From positions 4,774,001 to 4,838,000 of the forward strand of contig NZ_CP072941.1 in NCBI RefSeq assembly GCF_018069625.1: a stretch of DNA of 64,000 bases, in the 5' to 3' direction. Under the pieces are notes generated by a model that was given only the letters and a program-made list of their open reading frames with translations, was not told where the DNA came from and did no database searches. This document shows, one piece after another, positions 1 through 8,710 of this stretch (within the stretch, counting starts at the first letter, position 1; each line of letters begins with the position of its first letter). A program made the position numbers and the translations under genes. Origin of the DNA: Streptomyces yatensis (GTDB lineage: Bacteria; Actinomycetota; Actinomycetes; Streptomycetales; Streptomycetaceae).

Positions 1-1
1 C

Positions 2-1345
2 ACAGGTGCCGTCGGTTCCGAGGGCGCCGCCGTGCCCACGGAGGTCGGCCGCGCGCCCCGCCGCACCCGCCTCCCGCGCCGCCGCGCCCTGGTGGCCGCC
101 GGAGCCGTCGCGGGCCTGGTCGCCGCGGTCGCGGGAGCGGTCGTCGTCCTCAAGGCCGGGCCCGGATCCGGCGACCGGCCGGACGCCCGCCCCGCCACCG
201 GCTCATCGCGGAACGCCGCGCTCCCATCCGGATGGCGCCCCTGGCAGCGCACGCTCACCGAGCCCGGCGACGACGATGTCGTAACGCGCCTCGAAGGGAC
301 TCCGCAGACGGTCAACGGGCTGAGCGGCCGCCGCTGTCTCGCCTCGGGCGCCGAGCTGTACTGCGGCGGTTCCGGGGTCGCGCTCACCCGGCTGGACGCC
401 CGGGGGCGCGTGATCTGGCACCGGCCGACGAAGCCGGACGCGCTGATCGGTGTGGTCGACGGCCTCGTCCTGGGCACCGTCGGGCTCTCGGACGGAACGG
501 CCCGGCTGGAGGGCTACCGCACCGGCGACGGTGAGCGGGTCTGGAAGACCGATATCGGCGGCGCGGACCAGGGCGCGGTGTTCCGGCGGGGCCGCCACCC
601 CGCCGTGCTCACCCAGAGCTGGGACGAGGAGACCTTCCAGGCCGTGGACGCGCGCACCGGCGCCACGCTCTGGTCGCGCCGGGTCGGCCGCGGGCTGACC
701 TGCTCCCCCGATGTGGTGGCCGGACGCCCCCTCGCCGACTGCAGACCGATGGAGGACCGCGCCGACGCGGACACTCCGAGCCGGCTCTACGCCCTCTCCC
801 CCACCACGGGGGCGCCCCGGCAGATCGGCACGCCGGATGCGGGCGTATCCCTGGCCGAGCGCTCGGGCCACCTCCTCTATCTGGAGCAGGGCGACCACGA
901 CCGCTTCGACTACACCGATCTGCTGTTCCTCTCCCCGGACGGCGGACCGGCGCGCCGGGTGAAGCTGCCCCACGGGCTCTCCGCCCAGCAGACCAGGCCC
1001 ACCCTGGTGGGCGACACGCTCTACTTCGTCCGGCAGAACGGCGAGGTCACCGCCGTCACCACGGCCGGGAAGCGGCTGTGGAGCGAGCCGACGGAGGTGG
1101 AGTGGCTGGGCTCACCGGTGGTGTCCGGGCGCCGGAACGCCCTGTATCTGGCCACCGCCGCGGGCCGGGTGGTCGCGCTGGACCGCGGAGACGGCCGGGT
1201 GCTGTGGCGGGGCAAGGCGCGTACGGACCCCGGTGGCGTCCCCGCCGAGCTGACGCTCAGCGGTGACGCCCTCACCACGGTCTATGGATACGACACCGTG
1301 GAGGCGGCCGGGACCGACGTCAGCCGCGTCAGCCGAGGCGGCTGA
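2..1345 (+). CDS. PQQ-type beta-propeller protein, membrane anchored, 5' end outside window
   Basis: The frame is open from the left edge to TGA at 1345, so the true start may lie upstream; GTG at 32 is the first internal candidate. After an Arg-rich stretch comes one hydrophobic helix (about residues 20-40 counted from 32), then about 390 extracytoplasmic residues. Propeller-blade signatures recur, such as VDARTGATLW and VVALDRGDGRVLWRG, typical of PQQ_2 repeats. In Streptomyces such domains are often the outer half of Ser/Thr kinases; whether a kinase domain precedes this one cannot be seen. It converges on ilvD, and its last codons lie in the first copy of a 32-bp tandem repeat shared with the ilvD 3' end. 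Confidence 0.75.
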   Translation, partial: TGAVGSEGAAVPTEVGRAPRRTRLPRRRALVAAGAVAGLVAAVAGAVVVLKAGPGSGDRPDARPATGSSRNAALPSGWRPWQRTLTEPGDDDVVTRLEGTPQTVNGLSGRRCLASGAELYCGGSGVALTRLDARGRVIWHRPTKPDALIGVVDGLVLGTVGLSDGTARLEGYRTGDGERVWKTDIGGADQGAVFRRGRHPAVLTQSWDEETFQAVDARTGATLWSRRVGRGLTCSPDVVAGRPLADCRPMEDRADADTPSRLYALSPTTGAPRQIGTPDAGVSLAERSGHLLYLEQGDHDRFDYTDLLFLSPDGGPARRVKLPHGLSAQQTRPTLVGDTLYFVRQNGEVTAVTTAGKRLWSEPTEVEWLGSPVVSGRRNALYLATAAGRVVALDRGDGRVLWRGKARTDPGGVPAELTLSGDALTTVYGYDTVEAAGTDVSRVSRGG

Positions 1346-1417
1346 TGTCGCGGTCAGCCGTCAGCCGAGGCGGCTGATGTCGCGGTCAGCCGTCAGCCGA
1401 GGCGGCTGACGTCGCGG
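1327..1417. repeat. 32-bp tandem repeat x3 spanning both stop codons of convergent genes
   Basis: Copies begin at 1327, 1359 and 1391 (period 32). The first contains the stop of the propeller gene and the third the stop of ilvD. The third copy holds a perfect hairpin, GTCAGCCG-agg-CGGCTGAC (1392-1410), and the other copies have a 6-bp version. No T-tract follows. A bidirectional terminator role is an inference. Confidence 0.85.
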
Positions 1418-3243
1418 ACCGCGCCCTTGTCGGCGCTGGTGGCCATCGCCGCGTAGGCGCGCAGGGCGGTGGACACCTTGCGCTCGCGGTTCTTCGGGGC
1501 GTAGACGCCGCCGAGCGCCTCGCGGCGGGCCGCCAACTCCTCCTCGCTCACCAGGAGTTCGATGGTGCGGCCGGGGATGTCGATGCGGATCCGGTCGCCG
1601 TCCCGGACCAGGGCGATGGTGCCGCCGGACGCCGCCTCGGGCGAGGCGTGGCCGATGGACAGGCCCGAGGTGCCGCCGGAGAAGCGGCCGTCGGTGACCA
1701 GCGCGCAGGCCTTGCCCAGGCCCCGGCCCTTGAGGAAGGAGGTGGGGTAGAGCATCTCCTGCATACCGGGGCCGCCCTTGGGGCCCTCGTAGCGGATGAC
1801 GACCACGTCGCCCTCCTTGACCTGCTTGCCCAGGATCCGCTCGACGGCCTCCTCCTGGGATTCGCAGACCACGGCGGGGCCCTCGAAGGTCCAGATCGAC
1901 TCGTCCACGCCCGCGGTCTTCACCACACAGCCGTCGACGGCCAGATTGCCCTTGAGGACGGCCAGCCCGCCGTCCTTGGAGTAGGCGTGCTCCAGGTCAC
2001 GGATGCAGCCGCCGGCGGCGTCCGTGTCCAGCGTGTCCCAGCGCTCGGACTGCGAGAAGGCGGTGGCTGAGCGCTTGCAGCCGGGGGCCGCGTGCCACAG
2101 CTCGACGGCCTCGGCGGACGGCGAACCGCCGCGCACGTCCCAGGTCTTGAGCCAGTCGGCGAGCGAGGAGCTGTGCACGGAGTGGACGTCCTCGTTCAGC
2201 AGCCCGGCGCGGAACAGCTCGCCGAGGATCGCCGGGATGCCGCCCGCGCGGTGCACGTCCTCCATGTAGTACGTGCCGCCGGGGGCCACGTTCGGGGCGA
2301 CCTTGGCCAGGCAGGGCACCCGGCGCGAGACCTCGTTGATGTCGTCGAGGTCGTAGTCGAGACCTGCCTCCTGGGCGGCGGCCAGCAGATGCAGGATCGT
2401 GTTGGTCGAGCCGCCCATGGCGATGTCGAGCGCCATGGCGTTGTCGAAGGCGGCGCGGGTGCCGATGGAGCGCGGCAGCACGGTCTCGTCGTCCTGCTCG
2501 TAGTGGCGCTTGGTGATGTCCACGACCGTACGGCCGGCGGTCTCGTAGAGCGCCCGGCGGGCGGTGTGGGTGGCCAGCACCGAGCCGTTGCCCGGCAGGG
2601 AGAGGCCGATCGCCTCGGTCAGGCAGTTCATCGAGTTGGCGGTGAACATGCCGGAACAGGAGCCGCAGGTCGGGCAGGCGTTGTTCTCGATGCGGAGGAT
2701 GTCCTCGTCCGAGACGTTCTCGTTGACCGCGTCCGAGATCGCGTTGATCAGGTCCAGCTTGCGGACGGTGCCGTCGACGAGCGTGGCCCGGCCCGCCTCC
2801 ATGGGGCCGCCGGAGACGAAGACGGTCGGGATGTTGAGCCGCATGGCGGCCATCAGCATCCCGGGCGTGATCTTGTCGCAGTTGGAGATGCAGATCAGCG
2901 CGTCGGCGCAGTGCGCCTCGACCATGTACTCCACGGAGTCGGCGATCAGGTCGCGGGAGGGGAGGCTGTAGAGCATCCCGCCGTGGCCCATGGCGATGCC
3001 GTCGTCCACCGCGATCGTGTTGAACTCGCGCGGAATGCCACCCGCCGCGTGGATCGCCTCGCTGACGATCCGGCCGACCGGCTGGAGGTGGGTGTGTCCG
3101 GGCACGAACTCGGTGAAGCTGTTGGCCACGGCGATGATCGGCTTGCCGAAGTCCTCGCGCGCTACGCCGGACGCCTGCATAAGGGCGCGGGCGCCCGCCA
3201 TGTTGCGGCCATGGGTGACGGTGCGAGACCTCAGCTCGGGCAC
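1393..3243 (-). CDS. ilvD: Dihydroxy-acid dehydratase
   Basis: IlvD dehydrates 2,3-dihydroxy acids to 2-keto acids in valine, isoleucine and leucine synthesis, using an Fe-S cluster in the cytoplasm. The 616-residue product is full length. Family signatures are present: the CDKITPGM motif and the cysteine-rich [13 protein letters not shown] segment, plus a C-terminal [15 protein letters not shown] stretch. I chose GTG at 3243 because family members start [14 protein letters not shown] and a GAGGGA ribosome site precedes it; the frame stays open to 3375 but that extension (Pro/Ser-rich) looks non-coding. The gene ends in the 32-bp repeat array. Confidence 0.97.
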   Translation of the reverse strand: MPELRSRTVTHGRNMAGARALMQASGVAREDFGKPIIAVANSFTEFVPGHTHLQPVGRIVSEAIHAAGGIPREFNTIAVDDGIAMGHGGMLYSLPSRDLIADSVEYMVEAHCADALICISNCDKITPGMLMAAMRLNIPTVFVSGGPMEAGRATLVDGTVRKLDLINAISDAVNENVSDEDILRIENNACPTCGSCSGMFTANSMNCLTEAIGLSLPGNGSVLATHTARRALYETAGRTVVDITKRHYEQDDETVLPRSIGTRAAFDNAMALDIAMGGSTNTILHLLAAAQEAGLDYDLDDINEVSRRVPCLAKVAPNVAPGGTYYMEDVHRAGGIPAILGELFRAGLLNEDVHSVHSSSLADWLKTWDVRGGSPSAEAVELWHAAPGCKRSATAFSQSERWDTLDTDAAGGCIRDLEHAYSKDGGLAVLKGNLAVDGCVVKTAGVDESIWTFEGPAVVCESQEEAVERILGKQVKEGDVVVIRYEGPKGGPGMQEMLYPTSFLKGRGLGKACALVTDGRFSGGTSGLSIGHASPEAASGGTIALVRDGDRIRIDIPGRTIELLVSEEELAARREALGGVYAPKNRERKVSTALRAYAAMATSADKGAVRDVSRLG

Positions 3244-3332
3244 GGTGCTCGGCTCCCTCGTGATACGTGCGTCCTGCGAAGGGGACGCCCGGCAATGCGG
3301 ATCGGAGTCTTCTGAGCCTACGCCTGTGTCCA

Positions 3333-3359
3333 TGGATCCGGATGGTCCGTCCGGATCCA
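3333..3359. promoter_or_regulatory. 10-bp inverted repeat upstream of ilvD
   Basis: TGGATCCGGA (3333-3342) and TCCGGATCCA (3350-3359) are perfectly complementary around a 7-nt loop, about 90 bp before the ilvD start. It could be a regulator site or a leader hairpin. I saw no leader peptide rich in Leu, Ile or Val. Confidence 0.4.
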
Positions 3360-3415
3360 GAGACGGTGGGGTCACTGTGTGGAAGGACCCGGTCGGCTCT
3401 CGGTCAGCGCGGGGC

Positions 3416-3691
3416 GGTCGGGACCGGCCGGTCCGCGATCAGCTTTCGGTCAGGGCCGGGCGGTCGGGGCGGTCCCGTCCGCGATCAGCTCTCCGTCAGC
3501 GCAGGGCGGTCAGGACCGGCCCGTCCGCGATCAGCTCTCCGTCAGCGCCGGACGGTCAGGACCGGCCCGTCCGCGATCAGCTCTCCGTCAGCGCCGGACG
3601 GTCAGGACCGGCCCGTCCGCGATCAGCTCTCCGTCAGCGCCGGACGGTCAGGACCGGCCCGTCCGCGATCAGCTCTCGGTCAGATAGCGCT
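3416..3691. repeat. 46-bp tandem repeat, six copies, at the 3' end of tetR
   Basis: Units start at 3416, 3462, 3508, 3554, 3600 and 3646. The unit nearest the gene (3646-3691) is the last 23 nt of the tetR reading frame with its stop (3669-3671) plus 23 nt beyond; the others are copies running away from the gene. The three central copies are near identical and the outermost is the most diverged. There are no unique spacers, so this is not CRISPR. Confidence 0.9.
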
Positions 3692-4298
3692 GCAGGGTGG
3701 GCCCCACCATGGCCACGATGTCATCGACCTCCGCCGAGGCCATCGGCTCCATCTGGATCACGTACCGCAGCATCGCGATCCCGATGAGGTGGCCGGCCGC
3801 GAGCTGGGCCCGGAACTCGGGGTTCGGGACGTCCAGCTCACCCGCCATCCGCAGCAGCACCCGGCGCTCGATCATGCCGCGCAGCACCACGGCCGCGGTC
3901 TCGTTGGTCAGCGCCGAGCGCATCACGGCGAGCAGCGGCAGCCGGCTGACGGGGTTCTCCCAGATGCCGAACATGAAGCGGGCCATCCGCTCGCCCGCGC
4001 CCTCCCGGCTGCCGTGCACCGCGTCCGGGGCGGCCATGGCGGGCGCGAAGATCAGCTCGATGGCCGCCTCGAAGACCTGCTCCTTGGTGCCGAAGTAGTG
4101 GTGGACCAGCGCCGGGTCCACCTCCGCGGCCTTGGCGATGCCGCGGATCGAGGTCTTGTCGTAGCCGCGCTCGGCGAACTCGTTGCGCGCCGCGGTCAGG
4201 ATCCGATCGCGGGCGCCGGGGCCGTCGGGGACGCTCGTACGGGCCGGGCGGCCACGCTTGCGCGGGCCCGTGGCGGGCCCGGATGAGGCGGGGGTCAC
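3669..4298 (-). CDS. TetR-family transcriptional regulator
   Basis: A 209-residue repressor-type protein. After a basic Pro/Arg leader comes the TetR helix-turn-helix ([20 protein letters not shown] then [16 protein letters not shown], about residues 32-80), followed by a C-terminal ligand and dimer domain resembling TetR_C in actinobacterial regulators. The GTG start at 4298 overlaps the stop of the upstream isomerase (GTGA), so the two are translationally coupled. The ligand is unknown. Its 3' end has been copied downstream six times. Confidence 0.88.
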   Translation of the reverse strand: MTPASSGPATGPRKRGRPARTSVPDGPGARDRILTAARNEFAERGYDKTSIRGIAKAAEVDPALVHHYFGTKEQVFEAAIELIFAPAMAAPDAVHGSREGAGERMARFMFGIWENPVSRLPLLAVMRSALTNETAAVVLRGMIERRVLLRMAGELDVPNPEFRAQLAAGHLIGIAMLRYVIQMEPMASAEVDDIVAMVGPTLQRYLTES

Positions 4299-5140
4299 GA
4301 CCCGGGCACCGCCCTGCTGGGCGGATTGGCCGAGGTCGGCGAGGCGAGATGCAGCCGGGTGAAGGCCAGGGCCTCCGCCAGGTCGGCCTCGCGCTCGGCG
4401 GTGGACATGGCCCGCCGGGTGTTGACCTCGACGACCACATTGCCGTCGAAACCGGTGGCCGCGAGCCGTTCCAGCAGCTCGGCGCAGGGCTGGGTGCCGC
4501 GCCCGGGCACCAGGTGCTCGTCCTTGTTGGAGCCCTGGCCGTCGGCGAGGTGGAGATGGGCCAGCCGGTCGCCCATGCGGTCCACCATCTCCATCGCGTC
4601 CGTACGGGCGGTGGCGGTGTGCGACAGGTCGATCGTGAAGTGGCGGTAGTCGTCCTGGGTGACGTCCCAGTCCGGGGCGTACGCCAGCATCTCGCGATCG
4701 CGATAGCGCCACGGGTACATGTTCTCGACCGCGAACCGCACATCGGTCTCATCGGCCATCCGCCAGATTCCGCTGACGAACTCGCGGGCGTAGGACCGCT
4801 GCCATCGAAACGGCGGGTGGACCACGACGGTGGACGCGTCGAGCTTCTCGGCCGCCGCTCTCGCCCGCTGCAGCTTGACCCACGGGTCGGTCGACCAGAC
4901 CCGCTGGGTGATCAGCAGACAGGGAGCGTGCACGGCGAGGATCGGCACCTGGTGGTAGTCCGAGAGCCGACGCAGCGCCTCGATGTCCTGGCTGACCGGA
5001 TCGGTCCACACCATGACCTCGACGCCGTCGTAGCCCAGGCGTGCCGCGATCTCGAAGGCCGTCGCCGTCGACTCCGGATAGACCGAGGCTGTGGACAGCG
5101 CGACCTTCGCATCCGGGATGCGCACCACTGGCTCTGTCAC
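4295..5140 (-). CDS. Sugar phosphate isomerase/epimerase (xylose isomerase-like TIM barrel)
   Basis: The 281-residue product has the AP_endonuc_2/xylose isomerase-like barrel pattern: [11 protein letters not shown] near the N-terminus, [44 protein letters not shown] and VVVEVN. The His, Glu and Asp residues in these strands are the usual metal ligands. The substrate is unknown. Start GTG 5140 is supported by TACGCT 7 nt upstream (leaderless pattern). It is coupled to the downstream TetR gene by a GTGA overlap, so the regulator may control this gene. Confidence 0.88.
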   Translation of the reverse strand: MTEPVVRIPDAKVALSTASVYPESTATAFEIAARLGYDGVEVMVWTDPVSQDIEALRRLSDYHQVPILAVHAPCLLITQRVWSTDPWVKLQRARAAAEKLDASTVVVHPPFRWQRSYAREFVSGIWRMADETDVRFAVENMYPWRYRDREMLAYAPDWDVTQDDYRHFTIDLSHTATARTDAMEMVDRMGDRLAHLHLADGQGSNKDEHLVPGRGTQPCAELLERLAATGFDGNVVVEVNTRRAMSTAEREADLAEALAFTRLHLASPTSANPPSRAVPGS

Positions 5141-5147
5141 GAGGGAC

Positions 5148-5153
5148 AGCGTA
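5148..5153 (-). promoter_or_regulatory. Leaderless -10 box (TACGCT)
   Basis: TACGCT on the minus strand ends 7 nt before the GTG at 5140, placing the predicted transcript start at or near the start codon. Confidence 0.45.
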
Positions 5154-5189
5154 CGGCGGCTGCTCTCCGCAGCCGAACCGCGGCGGCGC

Positions 5190-5655
5190 TTGCGGCTGAA
5201 CGACCGCCGCTTTCCAGCCCGGCCACCAGGGCTTTCCGGCCCGGTCACCGCCACTTTCCGGCCCGGGCACCGGGGCTTTCCGATCCGGCCGCCACCGCTT
5301 TCCGGCCCGGACACCGGAGCTTCACGACCCGGGCGCCATCGCCACCCGGGCCGGGCGCCGGGGCATTCCGGCCCGGCCACTGGGGGCTTCCGGCCCGGGC
5401 GCCACCGCCATCCAGCCCCGCCACCGGAGCTTCACGACCCGGGCGCCACCGCTACCCGGACCGGGCGCCGGGGGTTTCGGCCCCGCCACCGGGGGCTTCC
5501 TCCCCGGCCGCCGCCGGTTTCCGGTCCGGCCACCGGGGCTTGCCGACCAGGGCGCCGCCGCTTTCCAGCTCCCGCCACCGGGGCTTTCCGGCCCGGGCGC
5601 CACCGCCTTCCAGCCCCGCTACCGGGGCTATCCGGCCCGCAGCCGGCACTCCCGG
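5190..5655. repeat. Degenerate 22-bp minisatellite, about 20 copies
   Basis: The gap between the ppx 3' end and the isomerase start is filled with imperfect repeats of a 21-23 bp unit close to CTTTCCGGCCCGGGCACCGG. Successive units differ by substitutions and 1-bp indels. The period is not a multiple of three, no reading frame is credible, and the open frames across it are low-complexity Pro/Arg/Gly. It lies directly downstream of the ppx stop codon. Confidence 0.85.
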
Positions 5656-5674
5656 CCCCGGTGACGCTGCGTGG

Positions 5675-6604
5675 TCACATGGGCAAGTGGTCCAGGCGGC
5701 GCAGGATGACGCCCTCGCGCAGCGCCCACGGGCAGATCTCCAGCTGTTCCACGCCGAACAGATCCAGCGCGGCCTCCGCCACCAGCGCCCCGGCCGGGAG
5801 CTGTCCGGCCCGGCCCTCGGAGACGCCGGGCAGCGCGGCCCGTTCCTCGGTGGTCATGGCGGCCAGTTTCGGCACCCACTCCACCAGCGCCCGGCGGGTG
5901 AGCCGGCGCTCCACGTACGGCCCCTCGGCGGAGCGCGCGGCGCCGGTGATCCTGGCCAGTTGCTTGAAGGTCTTGGAGGTGGCCACCACATGGTCCGGCG
6001 TCCCATGACGGCTGAAATCGCCGACGCTCCGGGCGATCTCGGCCCGCACATGGCGCCGCAGGGCCCGTACCTCCGCCGGGTCGGGCGGGTCGCCGAGCAG
6101 CCAGGAACCGGTCAGCCGGCCGGCCCCCAGCGGCAGCGAGACCGCCGCGTCGGGCTCCTCGTCCATGCCGTACGCGATCTCCAGCGAGCCGCCGCCGATG
6201 TCCAGGACCAGCAGCTTCCCCGCGGACCAGCCGAACCAGCGGCGGGCGGCCAGAAAGGTGAGCCGCGCCTCGTCCGCGCCGCTGAGCACCTGGAGCCGCA
6301 CACCGGTCGCCTCGGTGACCCGGGCCAGGACCTCATCGGCGTTGGACGCCTCGCGGACGGCGGAGGTCGCGAACGGCAGGACGTCCTCGACGCCCTTGTC
6401 CTCGGCCGCCTCCAGCGCCTCCTTGACCACCGTGATCAGGCGGTCGACGCCTTCGGGGCCGATGGCCCCGGCGCCGTCGAGGAGTTCGGCCAGCCGCAGC
6501 TCGGCCTTGTGCGAGTGCGCGGGCAGCGGGCGCGCGCCGGGGTGGGCGTCCATCACAAGCAGATGAACCGTATTCGAACCCACGTCGAGGACACCGAGTC
6601 TCAT
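5675..6604 (-). CDS. Ppx/GppA-family phosphatase (exopolyphosphatase-like)
   Basis: This 309-residue member of the ASKHA fold matches the short actinobacterial Ppx/GppA form. It has the phosphate-1 loop [12 protein letters not shown] at residues 5-16, [25 protein letters not shown], and the phosphate-2 motif [14 protein letters not shown] near residue 145. The family hydrolyses polyphosphate or pppGpp; which one applies here cannot be read from the sequence. Start ATG 6604 has TAGCGT 7 nt upstream. The downstream flank is the 22-bp minisatellite. Confidence 0.9.
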   Translation of the reverse strand: MRLGVLDVGSNTVHLLVMDAHPGARPLPAHSHKAELRLAELLDGAGAIGPEGVDRLITVVKEALEAAEDKGVEDVLPFATSAVREASNADEVLARVTEATGVRLQVLSGADEARLTFLAARRWFGWSAGKLLVLDIGGGSLEIAYGMDEEPDAAVSLPLGAGRLTGSWLLGDPPDPAEVRALRRHVRAEIARSVGDFSRHGTPDHVVATSKTFKQLARITGAARSAEGPYVERRLTRRALVEWVPKLAAMTTEERAALPGVSEGRAGQLPAGALVAEAALDLFGVEQLEICPWALREGVILRRLDHLPM

Positions 6605-6611
6605 AGCGTGA

Positions 6612-6617
6612 ACGCTA
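6612..6617 (-). promoter_or_regulatory. Leaderless -10 box (TAGCGT) for ppx
   Basis: TAGCGT on the minus strand ends 7 nt before ATG 6604. Confidence 0.45.
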
Positions 6618-6796
6618 CTGCTCCACCCTCGGTGTCATGCACAGGTCCCCCACCGATCGCGTGCGGTCGCGTGCGATCGCGTACGGCCGTGCGCTCGGGC
6701 GGCCGATCCCCTGCCGATCGATCGGCCGATCCCGGGCGCGCCCCGCGCCGCCGATCCCGGGCGCGGTCCCCACCTTCGGCTTTTGGCCGAGGGGCC

Positions 6797-6802
6797 TACC
6801 CT
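6797..6802 (+). promoter_or_regulatory. Leaderless -10 box (TACCCT)
   Basis: TACCCT is followed by TGCACC and then the GTG at 6809. The nur gene at 58638 has almost the same context (TACACT, TGCACC, GTG). Confidence 0.5.
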
Positions 6803-6808
6803 TGCACC

Positions 6809-7690
6809 GTGGCAAAGACGAAAAAGGCGAAGCAGGGCAAAAGCCGGAAGACCGCCCCGGAGTGGGCGGCCGAGGAGCCGATGCCGTCCGGGGCCGAGGA
6901 TGCCGCGGCCGCCGGGGGCGCCGGGGCCGCCGCGGCCGCCGAGGACGAGGTCGGTCTGGACTTCGCCCGCGCATGGGTCGAATTCCCCGATCCGGCCGAC
7001 GACGAGCAGTTCTTCCGATGCGATCTGACCTGGCTGACCTCCCGGTGGACCTGCATCTTCGGCCAGGGCTGCCAGGGCATCCAGGCGGGGCGGGCCAGCG
7101 ACGGCTGCTGCACGCTGGGCGCGCACTTCTCCGACGAGGAGGACGAGGAGCGGGTCGGCCGCCATATGGCCCGGCTGACCCCGGAGATCTGGCAGTTCCA
7201 CGATGTGGGGCACGCCTCGGGGTGGGTCCAGGAGGACGACGACGGCGAGCGGCAGACCCGGCGCCACAAGGGCTCGTGCATCTTCCAGAACCGGCCGGGC
7301 TTCGCGGGCGGCGCGGGCTGCGCCCTGCACATCCTGGCGCTGCGGGAGGGGCGCGAGCCGCTGGAGACCAAGCCGGACGTCTGCTGGCAGCTGCCGGTGC
7401 GCCGGTCCTACGACTGGATCGACCGCCCGGACGACACCCGGGTGCTGCGGGTCACCATCGCCGAGTACGACCGGCGCGGCTGGGGGCCGGGCGGCCACGA
7501 TCTGCACTGGTGGTGCACGTCGGCCACGTCGGCGCACGGGGCCGGGGAGCCGGTGTTCCGGTCGTACCGGCCGGAACTCACGGAGCTGATGGGCAAGGCG
7601 GGATACGACCGGCTGGCCGAGCTGTGCGAGCAGCGGCTGGCGTCGTCGCTGCCGCTGGTGGCTCCGCATCCGGCGGATCCGGAGAGCTGA
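6809..7690 (+). CDS. Cys-rich conserved actinobacterial protein of unknown function
   Basis: A 293-residue protein. The first 55 residues are Lys-rich then Ala/Gly/Glu-rich and probably disordered. The folded part contains a cysteine cluster: [28 protein letters not shown], then GSCIFQN, GCALHIL, DVCWQLP and HWWCTS. This arrangement resembles CxxC-type metal-binding proteins, so a bound Zn or Fe-S centre is plausible but not shown. No transmembrane segment is seen. It is divergent from ppx, sharing a gap of about 200 bp. Three 22-bp copies of the stop region follow it. Confidence 0.7.
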   Translation: MAKTKKAKQGKSRKTAPEWAAEEPMPSGAEDAAAAGGAGAAAAAEDEVGLDFARAWVEFPDPADDEQFFRCDLTWLTSRWTCIFGQGCQGIQAGRASDGCCTLGAHFSDEEDEERVGRHMARLTPEIWQFHDVGHASGWVQEDDDGERQTRRHKGSCIFQNRPGFAGGAGCALHILALREGREPLETKPDVCWQLPVRRSYDWIDRPDDTRVLRVTIAEYDRRGWGPGGHDLHWWCTSATSAHGAGEPVFRSYRPELTELMGKAGYDRLAELCEQRLASSLPLVAPHPADPES

Positions 7691-7752
7691 CGGGGGCGGT
7701 CCGGCGGGCTGACGAGGGCGGTCCGACGGGCTGACGCGGACGGCCCTGCCGA
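7686..7752. repeat. 22-bp tandem repeat x3 at a 3' end
   Basis: GCTGACG recurs at 7686, 7708 and 7730. The first copy contains the stop codon of the preceding gene (7688-7690). Confidence 0.75.
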
Positions 7753-8645
7753 CCCAGCGCACCTGGGCGGTCCGGCCCGTCCGGCCCACCTGGCCGGTTC
7801 GGCGGTGCCCACCGTCAGCGCGGGCGGCCAGTGGGGTGGACTTCGTCACCGCCCATGCCCGGCGCGGCTACGTGGGTGTGCGGCGGATCTTTCCCCTACC
7901 CGCCCCTTCCCGAAACCGGGGCCCGGCCCCGGCCCCCGCCGGGGCTCCGCCCCTGGGCCCTGCTCCTCAAACGCCGGAGGGGCTGGATTGCATCGCCATG
8001 CGGCTCCGCCTCGTGGCTGCGGCTCCGCCAGCGGAGGCTGAGGACCAGGTCGCGGTGCGTGGGCTCCGCCCGCGTGACTGCGGCCGCCGCAGGGCAAGGG
8101 CCTCCGCCCCTGGACCGACCGGGGTCTGGGGCGGAGCCCCAGTTTCGGGAAGGGGCGGGGAGGGGAACAGCCCGCCGCAGCGGCGCCCGCGCCGCGGCGC
8201 GGCTCGTCGGACACCCCCTGGACCCGCCGGGCGGTCGCGGTGCGTGGGCTCCGCCCGCGTGACTGCGGCCGCCGCAGGGCAAGGGCCTCCGCCCCTGGAC
8301 CGACCGGGGTCTGGGGCGGAGCCCCAGTTTCGGGAAGGGGCGGGGAGGGGAACAGCCCGCCGCAGCGGCGCCCGCGTCGCGGCGCGGCTCGTCGGACACC
8401 CCCTGGACCCGCCGGGCGGTCGCGGTGCGTGGGCTCCGCCCGCGTGACTGCGGCCGCCGTAGGGCAGGGCCTCCGCCCCTGGACCGACCGGGGTCTGGAG
8501 CGGAGCCCCAGTTTCGGGAAGGGGCGGGGAGGGGAACAGCCCGCCGCAGCGGCGCCCGCGTCGCGGCGCGGCTCGTCGGACACCCCCTGGACCCGCCGGT
8601 CGACGCCTCCGGGGTCGCCCGTCGGCTGATGGGGCCGGGCCCCGC
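7753..8645. repeat. Composite intergenic repeat with inverted ends and a 185-bp triplication
   Basis: No gene is visible between the convergent genes at 7690 and 8699. A 31-bp sequence starting TCCCCTACCCGCCCC (7892-7922) returns inverted at 8136-8166, 8321-8351 and 8505-8535. From 8051 to about 8600 a 185-bp unit occurs three times (starts 8051, 8236, 8421), and each unit carries one inverted copy. The unit also contains GGGGTCTGGGGCGGAGCCCC, a strong hairpin former. The same 31-bp ends bound the 13.6-14.0 kb gap. Confidence 0.85.
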
Positions 8646-8710
8646 GCCAGCGCCCCGCATCAGCGCCCCGCGCCAGCGCCCCGCGTCAACGCCCCGCGTC
8701 AACGCCCCGC
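8646..8710. repeat. 13-bp tandem repeat x5 at the 3' end of the BACON gene
   Basis: Units close to GTCAACGCCCCGC start at 8646, 8659, 8672, 8685 and 8698. The last contains the stop codon of the minus-strand gene (8699-8701); the others run downstream of it. Confidence 0.85.

Noticed and set aside
3244..3375. N-terminal extension of IlvD to 3375
   Set aside because: It adds 44 residues unlike any IlvD N-terminus; the family start at PELRSRTV coincides with GTG 3243 and a ribosome site.
3416..3691. Possible CRISPR array
   Set aside because: Six units follow each other directly without unique spacers, no cas genes are near, and the unit is copied from the tetR 3' end.
4283..7690. 1,135-codon open frame on the plus strand
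   Set aside because: Most of it is antisense to the isomerase and ppx genes and crosses the 22-bp minisatellite. Only the part from GTG 6809 is supported.
8051..8600. Coding repeats of Pro/Arg-rich protein
   Set aside because: The 185-bp period is not a multiple of three, so the frame changes in each copy.
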